A stretch of DNA of 64,000 bases, taken from Kaistella carnis. GTDB taxonomy: Bacteria; Bacteroidota; Bacteroidia; Flavobacteriales; Weeksellaceae. Of the stretch, positions 9,111-17,001 are shown in pieces. The stretch covers positions 3,038,001-3,102,000 of the forward strand of contig NZ_CP034159.1 of assembly GCF_003860585.1 (NCBI RefSeq), in the 5' to 3' direction. The stretch's first letter is position 1. Each line of letters opens with the position of its first letter. The position numbers and the translations under genes are program-made. The notes under the pieces are model-generated. The model ran no database searches. It was not told the DNA's origin and saw only the letters and a program-made list of their open reading frames with translations.

Positions 9111-9437
9111 CGAGCGGTGGATTAATTTTATAATAGGTAGCGCTTTTATTTTATTTGTTACAAATAATACTGCATCTTCATATGAAAATAATGAATTTTA
9201 ATTAAAAGTGTAGGTAATGGTAATGATTAAATAATGAGTTCAGATGGGAACAATTCTTTTGTTTTTGTACGATTAGCATTTTTTAGCAATTCCCCTTACA
9301 TCATCTGTAACTAATGAGGGTAATAAGGTATTTTAAAACATATTATTGTCTGTTAATTTTATTTTTAGTAATTTTACGGTTGATAATTTCATTTAGTTGA
9401 AATAGTCAAAAAAACACAACACAAAAACACAACACCG
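9111..9437. other. Intergenic region between divergent transcription units
   Basis: 327 bp without a gene, between the minus-strand efflux operon and the plus-strand VGI(N/G)T cluster. It holds the palindrome at 9151-9167 and otherwise AT-rich sequence that should contain the two divergent promoters. I could not find a perfect TAnnTTTG in it; TAATTTTA near 9368 is the closest for the plus strand. No RNA gene is recognised. Confidence 0.6.
9151..9167. promoter_or_regulatory. 17-bp perfect palindrome upstream of efflux operon
   Basis: TTATTTGTTACAAATAA: two 8-bp arms around one central base, a perfect dyad. It lies 41 bp upstream of the first gene of the MacB-like operon, where a repressor site would be expected. 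No regulator gene is adjacent, so the binding protein is unknown. The functional reading is inference; the symmetry is seen directly. Confidence 0.5.
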
Positions 9438-10109
9438 ATGAAAAAAAAGATTCAGCTACTGCTGCTTATCTCTGCGTACGCATTATCTGCGCAAACGGGG
9501 AACGTAGGGATCAACACCGACAATCCTGAAGAAAAACTCCATGTAAACGGCACTATGAAAGCAAAAGATCTCATATTAGATCTTAACTCCACTGCCTCAC
9601 AAATTCCTGAGCTTTCCCCTGGCGAAAATTACTCTTTTCTTCTGAAATCAACCAGCGCTAACAGGATTACGACTTACAATGTGCAGTCCACTGGTGGAAC
9701 TCCAACCAATACTTTTCCTGCTCCTTTTGGTATTATTCAGTATAATATCAAAACAGATAACGCTGATAAAGACTGGGTGAATGCTTACGATACGAGAATC
9801 AACGCCAGTAAGTATGTATTGATTGTCAACTCCTTCAATTTTAATCTTCCTGTTGTGCTGAATTCTACATCTGTGGAATCAAGACGTTTAGGTCCTGTAG
9901 CGCAGGTTTATACGTATGAACAAGGGGGAACCTGGTGGATAAAAGCAGATTATAATGGTTTCGCACCGCCCAGTACTACCACGACACAAGGCTTGTGGAA
10001 TGTAAGTCTGATGATATTTGATAAAACTTTTGCACGAAATAAAGTTGTAACAGTTGATCTAAATGGTGCTACCACCGGTGCAGCAGCAACGGCGTTGATT
10101 ACAAATTAA
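9438..10109 (+). CDS. Secreted VGI(N/G)T-motif protein, tandem copy 1
   Basis: 223 residues with a Sec signal peptide (about 1-19, ending in SAQT) followed by the motif NVGINTDNPEEKLHVNG. In Bacteroidota this motif marks the N terminus of many secreted or cell-surface proteins; it also occurs in tail-fibre-like proteins. The rest is predicted beta-rich with no catalytic motif visible. There is no T9SS sorting domain. It is first of three consecutive paralogues of similar length, spaced 14 and 9 bp apart, which must form one operon. Function unknown. Confidence 0.8.
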   Translation: MKKKIQLLLLISAYALSAQTGNVGINTDNPEEKLHVNGTMKAKDLILDLNSTASQIPELSPGENYSFLLKSTSANRITTYNVQSTGGTPTNTFPAPFGIIQYNIKTDNADKDWVNAYDTRINASKYVLIVNSFNFNLPVVLNSTSVESRRLGPVAQVYTYEQGGTWWIKADYNGFAPPSTTTTQGLWNVSLMIFDKTFARNKVVTVDLNGATTGAAATALITN

Positions 10110-10123
10110 AAACACACAATTTT

Positions 10124-10783
10124 ATGAAAAAAATAACTACAATTATTGGATTGTCTCTATCTGCTATGTTATATTGCCAGGTAGGTATTGGGACACAAAC
10201 CCCGAGAGATCAGCTGGATGTTAATGGTAATATTCTTCTTGATGATTATCTTATTCTAACAGATACCAAAGTGGTGACCGGCGATTACAACTTACTAGTT
10301 CGATCAGAAGATTCAAATCCGGTTGGGGAAGTGAAAGTGCTCAACACAAGAACGCGAACCGTGGTTCCCATCAATAAATACACCGTGAAAATAAGCAACG
10401 TAGATGACGTACGGGTTCTTAAATTAAATACGGGCTTAGACGTAAACAAGTATTTTCTTGGATTAGCGGAGGCGACTTTTACCGGTGCAAATATAATACA
10501 GGCAACGCCCACCGCTTCGGGATCAACTGCAACGCCGGTTCATGGAACTTATTTGGCCACCGTGGAGGCTGGAACAGGATCGGCCACCGGAAAATATGTG
10601 ATCAGTTTGAATTTTAACGGAGCAAGAACTGACGGTAATGCTAATGGAACCTGGGATGTTTCCTTCATCGTATATGAGAAAACCCTTGTAAAAAATTGGG
10701 GAACCTTTACCGGCTCCGTAAGTAAGAATGCGACGCCAAATTATTCCGGAGTTTCTACAAATACGCCCCTTGGACTACAATAA
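10124..10783 (+). CDS. Secreted VGI(N/G)T-motif protein, tandem copy 2
   Basis: 219 residues with a signal peptide (about 1-18) and then QVGIGTQTPRDQLDVNG, the same entry motif as its neighbours. The C-terminal ~60 residues (NGTWDVSFIVYEKTLVKN) align by eye with NVSLMIFDKTFARN in copy 1 and NIRLQLLVFKELITKN in copy 3, so all three share a C-terminal beta element as well as the N-terminal motif. No enzymatic residues or sorting domain are visible. Likely secreted or periplasmic; function unknown. Confidence 0.8.
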   Translation: MKKITTIIGLSLSAMLYCQVGIGTQTPRDQLDVNGNILLDDYLILTDTKVVTGDYNLLVRSEDSNPVGEVKVLNTRTRTVVPINKYTVKISNVDDVRVLKLNTGLDVNKYFLGLAEATFTGANIIQATPTASGSTATPVHGTYLATVEAGTGSATGKYVISLNFNGARTDGNANGTWDVSFIVYEKTLVKNWGTFTGSVSKNATPNYSGVSTNTPLGLQ

Positions 10784-10792
10784 AATAAGAAA

Positions 10793-11479
10793 ATGATGAA
10801 AAAAATTATATTTTTTGCGATGCTGCTTTTAATAGTAGATCTGCAAGCGCAGGCAACCAATAATAAGGTAGGAATCAATACCCGAAATCCTACTGAAAAT
10901 CTAGATGTAAATGGTGTTGTTCATGCCGACAAACTTTACCTTCGTGCTCCGGGTGATCCTCAGGAACTTCCGATTAAATTTATGGCGTCTTCCAACCGAA
11001 GTTTAGATGTATATGATCCATCCGTGGGAAATTCTTCACTGGTTAATTATATAAATCTTGTTTTTACGAGAGTGAGCAATGTTGGCGTTGCTGCTTACGA
11101 CACAAAAATTTCGGCGGCTGACTTTACCGTAGCTGTTCGAAGTTTCAGTATTGAAAATTCCGCGACAGACATTGATGTTTACACAAGGCATGATCTGAAT
11201 GCAACAAAAACCTCCTCTCCATATTATCAGGCGAGTCCGGATTTTGTAGCTTACGTTTCAGGCGGAACTTGGTGGGTGCGGGCAAGGTATCTTGATTCTA
11301 AACTTACAAAAGCAGGTGGTGTTCCTTCGAATGGGGACCGTTTTAATATCAGATTACAGTTGTTGGTTTTTAAAGAATTGATCACTAAAAACATCGCCAC
11401 GCCAACTCCTGGCGCAGGATTAGATCTTGGTGGAACGGATGGATCAACTTCAGTCATACCAAAACCTGCAGGTTTTTAA
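10793..11479 (+). CDS. Secreted VGI(N/G)T-motif protein, tandem copy 3
   Basis: 228 residues, signal peptide (about 1-20), then KVGINTRNPTENLDVNG. It shares the motif GGTWW(V/I)(R/K)A with copy 1, which supports recent common ancestry of these two. It is last in the operon and is followed by an intrinsic terminator about 40 bp downstream. Two ATG codons are adjacent at the start (10793 and 10796) and either could be used. Function unknown. Confidence 0.8.
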   Translation: MMKKIIFFAMLLLIVDLQAQATNNKVGINTRNPTENLDVNGVVHADKLYLRAPGDPQELPIKFMASSNRSLDVYDPSVGNSSLVNYINLVFTRVSNVGVAAYDTKISAADFTVAVRSFSIENSATDIDVYTRHDLNATKTSSPYYQASPDFVAYVSGGTWWVRARYLDSKLTKAGGVPSNGDRFNIRLQLLVFKELITKNIATPTPGAGLDLGGTDGSTSVIPKPAGF

Positions 11480-11520
11480 GAGGCTCCTTATTTGAGTTAG
11501 AAATTCTGATCTTTTTATAC

Positions 11521-11554
11521 AATCACTCCAGCGAAAGTTGAAGTGATTTTTTTT
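11521..11554 (+). terminator. Intrinsic terminator after VGI(N/G)T operon
   Basis: Inverted repeat AATCACT / AGTGATT with a 14-base loop, followed directly by a run of eight T. It sits 42 bp after the stop codon of the third VGI(N/G)T gene and should end that transcript. Confidence 0.8.
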
Positions 11555-11832
11555 GTTGAGCGTTTATGATGTATTCATTTTTGCAATATCTGTTTACTTT
11601 CTTCAGGATTATTTTTAAATTTTCCTTAAAAAGGTTCAGTTTAAAAGGTAAGTCAATACAGTAGCGGGTTTACAGCAATTGTTTAATAATGTTTTCCTAA
11701 ACATGGACCCTCAGCGGTGCTTTTATGAAGGAAAGGTAATGCCACAGCGAGGTCTGTGTGAATGTGGAAAACTTTTACACCTTATAGTCAATCAATTAAT
11801 CATTACCGCTTTCTTAGTATGTTTTCATTTCC
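11555..11832. other. Non-coding stretch upstream of nrdB with a small hairpin
   Basis: This stretch has no convincing gene. Around 11690-11790 the sequence is less AT-rich than its flanks and contains a small hairpin (CACAG, 6-base loop, CTGTG at 11743-11758). It lies upstream of the likely nrdB promoter, so it is unlikely to be the leader of that mRNA. I recognise no known riboswitch. It may be a remnant of a dispersed repeat. Confidence 0.4.
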
Positions 11833-11840
11833 TATTTTTG
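11833..11840 (+). promoter_or_regulatory. -7 promoter element for nrdB
   Basis: TATTTTTG matches the Bacteroidota housekeeping sigma -7 consensus TAnnTTTG. It lies 124 bp before the nrdB start codon, which would give a leader of about 115 nt, longer than most in this window. I see no clear -33 TTTG at the expected spacing. Confidence 0.5.
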
Positions 11841-11964
11841 TACGGAACGCATTAAAGGAGAAATTCTATACATTCTAGTTCATTCTTTTTGCAACCATTT
11901 AATAATCATATCGTTATATAATTTGCTTTTCCAAGAGAAGTGATCTAAAAAATAAGTTTTTACT

Positions 11965-12939
11965 ATGGGAATTTTTGACAAAAGAGTAGGGTACAAGCCA
12001 TTTGAATATCCGGAAATTTTACAGTTTGTGGAAGCCATTAACAAATCATTTTGGGTGCATTCCGAAGTCGATTTTACGGCAGATGTTCAGGATTTCCAGT
12101 CGCAGTTAGAACCGCACGAAAAAAACGCGATTAAAAACGCTCTTTTAGCGATTGCCCAAATTGAAGTTTCTGTAAAAACCTTCTGGGGAAATCTTTACAA
12201 TCACATGCCGAAACCGGAATTGAATGGTTTGGGAGCAACTTTTGCAGAATGCGAATTCCGTCACTCCGAAGCGTATTCCCGTTTGCTCGAAGTTTTAGGG
12301 TACAATGACGAGTTTAATCAGGTGATACAAATTCCTGCCATTAAAAAAAGAATTGATTTCCTTTCTAACGTTCTGAAACATGCCAATTCTACAACGGCAA
12401 AAGAATATGTATCCTCTTTATTGTTGTTCAGTATTTTAATTGAAAACGTTTCTTTGTTCTCTCAGTTTGCGATTATTTTATCGTTCACAAGATTCAAAGG
12501 TTACATGAAAAACGTTTCCAACATTATCGCCTGGACTTCCGTTGATGAGCAGATTCACGCTAATGCGGGGATTTATCTGATCAACAAAATCCGTCAGGAA
12601 CAACCCGATTTGTTAACCGATTCAGACATCGAAGATATTTACACTTTGGTCGATCATTCAATCAATGTAGAAGAAGAAATCCTGGACTGGATTTTCGAAA
12701 TGGGCGAAATCGATAATGTGAGCAAAGAGAACTTATTGAACTTCATGAAATTCCGTGTGGATGACAGTTTGAAGAAAATCAATATGAAAACCCGTTACAA
12801 CATTTCGCCCGAACAATACCGTCCGATGGTTTGGTTTGAGGAAGAAGTTTTCGCCAATTCAATGGATGATTTCTTCGCCAAAAGACCGGTTGATTATACG
12901 AAACACGATAAGAGTATTACTGAGAACGATTTGTTTTAA
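11965..12939 (+). CDS. nrdB: Ribonucleotide reductase class Ia small subunit (R2)
   Basis: 324 residues, ordinary length for R2. It houses the di-iron centre and stable tyrosyl radical used to reduce ribonucleotides to deoxyribonucleotides. Carboxylate and His ligands are visible: E67 (AIAQIE), E97 and H100 (AECEFRH), E160, and E195/H198 (DEQIH). Y104 sits seven residues after E97, the position of the radical tyrosine Y122 of E. coli, so this is a tyrosyl-radical enzyme and not an Mn/Fe variant lacking Tyr. nrdA follows after a small ORF and a repeat-rich gap. Confidence 0.95.
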   Translation: MGIFDKRVGYKPFEYPEILQFVEAINKSFWVHSEVDFTADVQDFQSQLEPHEKNAIKNALLAIAQIEVSVKTFWGNLYNHMPKPELNGLGATFAECEFRHSEAYSRLLEVLGYNDEFNQVIQIPAIKKRIDFLSNVLKHANSTTAKEYVSSLLLFSILIENVSLFSQFAIILSFTRFKGYMKNVSNIIAWTSVDEQIHANAGIYLINKIRQEQPDLLTDSDIEDIYTLVDHSINVEEEILDWIFEMGEIDNVSKENLLNFMKFRVDDSLKKINMKTRYNISPEQYRPMVWFEEEVFANSMDDFFAKRPVDYTKHDKSITENDLF

Positions 12940-12950
12940 AGAAATTCTGG

Positions 12951-13160
12951 ATGGAAGAAATAATAGAGAAAATTGAAAACCAGAATAAATACTTTGATAG
13001 TATTTATGAACGACTAGGGAATATTTATAATGAAATTCCTTCAAAAACGGATCTCGGAATAGAAACATTGGAAAATAAATTGAATGATCTTCAGGATGAT
13101 GTAGAAAATTTAAAAAATAAACTTGATTATATTATCAGTATTCTTGAAAATTCTGAATGA
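12951..13160 (+). CDS. Small coiled-coil protein between nrdB and nrdA
   Basis: 69 residues, very acidic and helical. Heptad-like spacing of hydrophobics through IETLENKLNDLQDDVENLKNK predicts a coiled coil over about residues 30-65. It begins 11 bp after the nrdB stop, so it is almost certainly on the nrdB transcript. I know of no defined function. Options are an RNR-associated accessory peptide or an unrelated small ORF carried along. Codon use looks like that of its neighbours. Confidence 0.65.
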   Translation: MEEIIEKIENQNKYFDSIYERLGNIYNEIPSKTDLGIETLENKLNDLQDDVENLKNKLDYIISILENSE

Positions 13161-13194
13161 TATAAATGTTTTATCAGAAATAGATTTATCAATA

Positions 13195-13500
13195 AAGCTT
13201 TTAGGAGAAGGCTGTTAGAGCATTGTGATGTCAATAGGAACGGGCTTTAGCCCTTTTAAAAGAAAGAAAAATTCCATTGTCTTTAGCCAAAACTTATTTT
13301 GGAATTCAACCTTGTCAAGGTTTTTAAAAGGTATTAGGAATTTTCAAAAGAAAAACGACAGAAGTTTCTAGCCCCGATTATAGTGGAAATCCTGGCATTG
13401 CGAATCGTAAATTCAAATGGATTAACCCTTTTCTATCGCAATGACAGATTGCAACGGAAAGCGGGACTGAGATATAAAAGAAGCAAAAATTGGATGCTTC
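13195..13500. repeat. Repeat-rich intergenic region between nrdB unit and nrdA
   Basis: The 392-bp gap 13161-13552 holds several palindromic units typical of flavobacterial intergenic repeats. They are GGGCTTTAGCCC (13242-13253), AACCTTGTCAAGGTT (13308-13322), and the block from TAGCCCCGATTATAGTGGAAA (near 13370) to CAACGGAAAGCGGGA (near 13468), with a CATTGCGA/TCGCAATG inverted pair inside it. The last block is a repeat type common in Chryseobacterium-like genomes. No coding capacity is seen. Confidence 0.65.
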
Positions 13501-13522
13501 AAAAAAATAATAAAAAACACAT

Positions 13523-13535
13523 TGTACGCGGTACA
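13523..13535. promoter_or_regulatory. Short palindrome just upstream of nrdA
   Basis: TGTACGCGGTACA, arms TGTAC/GTACA around GCG, ends 17 bp before the nrdA start codon. It could be an operator or part of the preceding repeat block. No regulator is implied by the neighbours. Confidence 0.3.
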
Positions 13536-13552
13536 TTTTAGAGAAAGAAAAT

Positions 13553-15208
13553 ATGGAAGAACAATCAAAAATCTGGTGGCTGAACGAAGAGTCGGAGCAA
13601 ATGTTAAACCGCGGTTATTTGTTGAAAGGCGAAACCGTAGATGGTGCCATTACCAGAATTACAACAGCAGCAGCGAAAAGATTATATAAACCGGAATTGC
13701 AGCCTGCCTTTGAGGAAATGATTAGAAAAGGCTGGATCAGTTTCTCCTCGCCGGTTTGGGCAAATATGGGAACGGAAAGAGGGTTGCCGATTTCTTGTTT
13801 CAATGTTCATGTACCGGATAATATTGAAGGAATTACGCACAAATTAGGGGAAGTGATTATGCAGACCAAAATTGGGGGCGGAACTTCGGGGTATTTTGGG
13901 GAACTGAGAAATCGTGGAACAGCGGTTACGGATAACGGAAAGTCTTCGGGTGCAGTTTCTTTTATGAAATTGTATGACACTGCAATGGATGTGGTTTCGC
14001 AAGGTGGCGTTCGTCGTGGTGCTTTTGCGGCTTATCTGGATGTCGACCACGGAGATATTGAAGAGTTTTTATCGATTAAAGATATTGGAAGTCCGATTCA
14101 GAATTTATTTACCGGAATCTGTGTGCCGGATTATTGGATGCAGGACATGATCGATGGCGATATGGACAAACGTAAAATTTGGGCGAGAGTTTTAGAAAGT
14201 CGTGCACAGAAAGGTTTGCCGTATATTTTCTTCACTGATAATGTGAATAGAAATAAACCACAAGTTTACAAAGATCAGGGAATGACCGTGAATGCAAGTA
14301 ATTTGTGTTCCGAAATCATGTTGCCGTCCAGCGAAGCGGAATCGTTTATCTGCTGTCTTTCTTCGATGAACTTAGAATTATATGACGAGTGGAAAGATAC
14401 GGATGCGGTGAAATTAGCGATCTATTTCTTGGATGCTGTTTTGTCGGAATTCATTGAAAAAACAGAAGGGAATTATTATTTGACGGGAGCCAGAAACTTT
14501 GCTTTGCGTCACAGAGCCTTAGGTTTGGGGGTTCTCGGATACCATTCTTATCTGCAGAAAAATATGATTCCGTTTGAAAGTTTTGAAGCGACGCAGTTTA
14601 ATGCAAAAGCCTTCAGACAAATTAAAGAGCAGTCGATTGTTGCTTCTCAGGAGTTGGCGAATATTTATGGTGAGCCGGAATTGTTGAAAGGCTACGGAAT
14701 GCGAAATACCACAACGATGGCGATTGCTCCTACGACTTCAAGTTCTGCGATTTTAGGACAGACTTCTCCGGGAATTGAACCGTTTGCTTCGAACTATTAT
14801 AAAGCAGGTTTGGCGAAAGGAAACTTTATGCGTAAAAATAAATACTTGGCGAAATTACTTCAGGAAAAAGGAATCGACAACGAAGATACATGGAGAACCA
14901 TTATGTTGAATCACGGTTCTGTTCAGAATCTTGCTGAATTGAGTGACGAAGAAAAAGCAGTATTCAAAACATTTAGAGAGATTTCTCCAATGGAAATTAT
15001 TTCTCAGGCTGCACAAAGACAACAATATATCGATCAGGGACAATCATTGAACTTGCAAATTCCATCGACTATGCCGGTGAAAGATGTGAATTATCTATAT
15101 ATCGAGGCTTGGAAGAAAGGAGTGAAATCTTTGTATTACCAAAGAAGTTCTTCTGTTTCGAAAGAAATGATGGTGAACTTTGTGACGTGTTCGAGTTGTG
15201 AAGCGTAA
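13553..15208 (+). CDS. nrdA: Ribonucleotide reductase class Ia large subunit (R1), short form without ATP cone
   Basis: 551 residues, much shorter than the ~760 of E. coli NrdA. The N-terminal ATP cone is absent, so overall dATP inhibition through that domain is not expected. Catalytic residues are present: C82 (GLPISC), N250/C252/E254 (SNLCSE) and C267 or C268 as the second redox cysteine. The radical-transfer tyrosine pair is Y528-Y529 and the C-terminal shuttle cysteines are C546 and C549. It pairs with the upstream nrdB. A terminator follows 32 bp after the stop. Confidence 0.95.
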   Translation: MEEQSKIWWLNEESEQMLNRGYLLKGETVDGAITRITTAAAKRLYKPELQPAFEEMIRKGWISFSSPVWANMGTERGLPISCFNVHVPDNIEGITHKLGEVIMQTKIGGGTSGYFGELRNRGTAVTDNGKSSGAVSFMKLYDTAMDVVSQGGVRRGAFAAYLDVDHGDIEEFLSIKDIGSPIQNLFTGICVPDYWMQDMIDGDMDKRKIWARVLESRAQKGLPYIFFTDNVNRNKPQVYKDQGMTVNASNLCSEIMLPSSEAESFICCLSSMNLELYDEWKDTDAVKLAIYFLDAVLSEFIEKTEGNYYLTGARNFALRHRALGLGVLGYHSYLQKNMIPFESFEATQFNAKAFRQIKEQSIVASQELANIYGEPELLKGYGMRNTTTMAIAPTTSSSAILGQTSPGIEPFASNYYKAGLAKGNFMRKNKYLAKLLQEKGIDNEDTWRTIMLNHGSVQNLAELSDEEKAVFKTFREISPMEIISQAAQRQQYIDQGQSLNLQIPSTMPVKDVNYLYIEAWKKGVKSLYYQRSSSVSKEMMVNFVTCSSCEA

Positions 15209-15240
15209 ACATTAGAGAAGAAAAACATAGACTTTATACA

Positions 15241-15269
15241 AACCACAGGATTATTTCTGTGGTTTTTTT
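15241..15269 (+). terminator. Intrinsic terminator after nrdA
   Basis: AACCACAG / CTGTGGTT stem with an 8-base loop followed by T-rich sequence, 32 bp after the nrdA stop codon. Confidence 0.85.
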
Positions 15270-15344
15270 ATTAAACTATTTTGAATGATCTGCGATTGAT
15301 TTTTCTAAAATGCCAGCAGATTATAGTTCATTGTGAACTTTCCT

Positions 15345-15425
15345 AAGTAAAACGCCTTTGCGAACTTAAAAGCGAGTTAGAAACAGAATGTTTGTAAGAA
15401 AACTTTGTATTTCTTTGCGTTAAAT
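15345..15425. repeat. Possible remnant of a CTTTGCG-type dispersed repeat
   Basis: The stretch contains CCTTTGCGAACTTAAAAGCG and, further on, CTTTGTATTTCTTTGCGTTAAA. This resembles an intergenic repeat seen widely in Bacteroidota. Assignment is from memory of the motif only; no second full copy is present in the window. Confidence 0.35.
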
Positions 15426-15506
15426 ATTTTTATTACGTTTGAATATTAATAAACATAAATCTAAAATCCATAACTTTAAACTTCTAATTCTAAATCAGCA
15501 CCAGTT

Positions 15507-16391
15507 ATGAAATTCGGACAAGTAGAAGACCCTTCGCAAATTGATTTTACCCTTCCCAAAGATCATCCAAGAACCAAAGAAATTTTAAAGGAAACTCAAT
15601 CCAAAGATTTCAATGTTTCCATCGGATGTGCCAAATGGAACAAGACCGATTTGAAAGGCTTTTATCCAAAAGGGACGAAAGATGAATTGACGTATTATTC
15701 TACTCAGTTTAATTCGATTGAGTTGAATGCTACTTTTTACAGCATGCCGTCGGCAGAGCAGGTTCTAACCTGGAAAGATAAAACGCCGGCTGATTTTAAA
15801 TTCTTTCCGAAGATCCCAAATACGGTTTCGCATTACAGAAGGCTGTTGAATATTACCGATGTGGTGACGCAATTTGCAACTTCCGTATTAAATTTTGATG
15901 AAAAATTAGGAATGGTTTTCCTGCAACTTCACGATAATTTTAAACCGAAAGATGACGAGCGTTTAGAAAAATTCATTCAGGACTGGCCAAAAGAAGTTCC
16001 GCTTGCCATAGAATTAAGAAACAGTGAATGGTTTGCAGATGAAGAAATTTTCAACAAAACAATGGACCTTTTTGAGAAGCACAACATTACCAATATCATT
16101 GTAGATACGGCTGGAAGAAGAGATATGTTGCATATGCGGCTTACGACACCAACTGCATTTATCCGTTATGTTGGCGCCAACGCTGAAAGCGATTACACCC
16201 GACTTGATGACTGGCTGGAAAGAATTAAACTTTGGAAGAAAGAAGGCTTGGAAAATCTGTATTTCTTTGTTCACCAGAATATCGAGAAAGCCTCTCCGCT
16301 TTTATCTGCCTATTTTATTGAAGAAGTGAATAAAGAGTTTGATATGAAAATTCACGTTCCGGTTATGGCAGAAGTAAAAACCAAATTCTAG
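15507..16391 (+). CDS. DUF72 family protein (YecE-like TIM barrel)
   Basis: 294 residues. The opening SIGCAKWNKTDLKGFYP, the SIELNATFYSMPS segment and RNSEWF match the DUF72/YecE family, a TIM-barrel fold with no agreed biochemical activity. The protein is soluble, with no signal peptide. Residues 1-35 are a short N-terminal extension before the barrel. It stands alone between the nrdA terminator and the Rrf2 regulator. Confidence 0.85.
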   Translation: MKFGQVEDPSQIDFTLPKDHPRTKEILKETQSKDFNVSIGCAKWNKTDLKGFYPKGTKDELTYYSTQFNSIELNATFYSMPSAEQVLTWKDKTPADFKFFPKIPNTVSHYRRLLNITDVVTQFATSVLNFDEKLGMVFLQLHDNFKPKDDERLEKFIQDWPKEVPLAIELRNSEWFADEEIFNKTMDLFEKHNITNIIVDTAGRRDMLHMRLTTPTAFIRYVGANAESDYTRLDDWLERIKLWKKEGLENLYFFVHQNIEKASPLLSAYFIEEVNKEFDMKIHVPVMAEVKTKF

Positions 16392-16457
16392 ATTATTTTA
16401 AAATTGGTGGTTTCCACTTTTTACTCGATTTTAAATTAGTTAAAATTGAGTAGAAAA

Positions 16458-16485
16458 TAATAAAGGACTTATTTGTCTTTTATTA
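16458..16485. promoter_or_regulatory. Dyad operator 1, upstream of rrf2
   Basis: TAATAAAGGAC, 6-bp spacer, GTCTTTTATTA: an 11-bp inverted repeat with one mismatch. A nearly identical dyad lies at 16967-16994 before the oxidase gene. This copy covers the -33 element of the rrf2 promoter, so a bound dimer would block transcription. The natural candidate ligand is the Rrf2 protein encoded 35 bp downstream (autoregulation); that is inference from position and symmetry. Confidence 0.65.
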
Positions 16486-16503
16486 AATTATTATTTACAT
16501 TTG
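16472..16503 (+). promoter_or_regulatory. Promoter of rrf2 (-33 TTTG, -7 TACATTTG)
   Basis: TTTG at 16472-16475 and TACATTTG at 16496-16503 are separated by 20 bp, an excellent fit to the Bacteroidota TTTG-N19-TAnnTTTG promoter. The start codon follows 16 bp later. The -33 element lies inside dyad operator 1. Confidence 0.75.
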
Positions 16504-16519
16504 TTCTAGTTATAAAAAT

Positions 16520-16954
16520 ATGTTTTCAAAGTCATGTGAATATGGTATTCGTGCAGCGATTTATGTTGCCAAGCATTCTCTTAAAAATGAGAAAGTAAGT
16601 TTAATAGAAGTAGCAAAACATACCGATTCCCCGCCCGCATTTATGGCGAAGATATTACAGAAATTAACCCGAACCGAAGTGCTGTCTTCGATTAAAGGTC
16701 CGAATGGTGGGTTTTTTATAACAGATGATCATTTACATTCAGTATCACTCCTAAATATTGTATTAGCAATGGATGGTGATGGTATTTTTGAAAACTGTAC
16801 GTTAGGTCTCAGAAGATGTGATGGACAAAAACCTTGTCCGATGCATTTCAGTTTTGTGAAAATTCGGGACGAGATGAGGGAAACCTTACAGAGGGCTACG
16901 CTGAAATCTTTGGCTGAAGAAGTCTCCGATGGGATTACGTTTTTAAAGCGCTAG
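16520..16954 (+). CDS. Rrf2-family transcriptional regulator, Fe-S binding type
   Basis: 144 residues. The N-terminal winged helix (about 1-75) includes SCEYGIRAAIYVAKH and the recognition-helix region SPPAFMAKILQKL. Three cysteines are clustered as CTLGLRRCDGQKPC (C-x6-C-x5-C), the cluster-ligand pattern of IscR/NsrR-type members that sense iron-sulfur status, oxygen or nitric oxide. It sits 47 bp upstream of the oxidase operon, and near-identical dyads precede both units. This suggests it represses itself and the oxidase until its cluster is lost or modified. The signal it senses is not determined by sequence. Confidence 0.88.
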   Translation: MFSKSCEYGIRAAIYVAKHSLKNEKVSLIEVAKHTDSPPAFMAKILQKLTRTEVLSSIKGPNGGFFITDDHLHSVSLLNIVLAMDGDGIFENCTLGLRRCDGQKPCPMHFSFVKIRDEMRETLQRATLKSLAEEVSDGITFLKR

Positions 16955-16966
16955 TTTTTTTTACTA

Positions 16967-16994
16967 TAATAAAGGACAATTTTATCTTTTAATA
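16967..16994. promoter_or_regulatory. Dyad operator 2, upstream of ccoN-like gene
   Basis: TAATAAAGGAC, 6-bp spacer, ATCTTTTAATA. The left arm is identical to dyad 1 and the right arm differs at three positions. It ends 7 bp before the ccoN-like start codon, so binding would cover the start of transcription or the translation initiation region. It probably belongs to the same Rrf2 regulon as dyad 1. Confidence 0.6.
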
Positions 16995-17001
16995 TTTCTA
17001 T

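Noticed and set aside
9438..11479. Prophage tail-fibre cluster
   Set aside because: The VGI(N/G)T motif occurs in fibre proteins, but these ORFs have Sec signal peptides and there are no phage genes nearby.
11690..11800. Possible riboswitch upstream of nrdB
   Set aside because: I could not match it to cobalamin, TPP, SAM or other known aptamer cores, and it lies upstream of the likely nrdB promoter.
11703..11855. 50-codon ORF with several cysteines upstream of nrdB
   Set aside because: It crosses the probable nrdB promoter, its second half is only a hydrophobic run, and there is no initiation signal.
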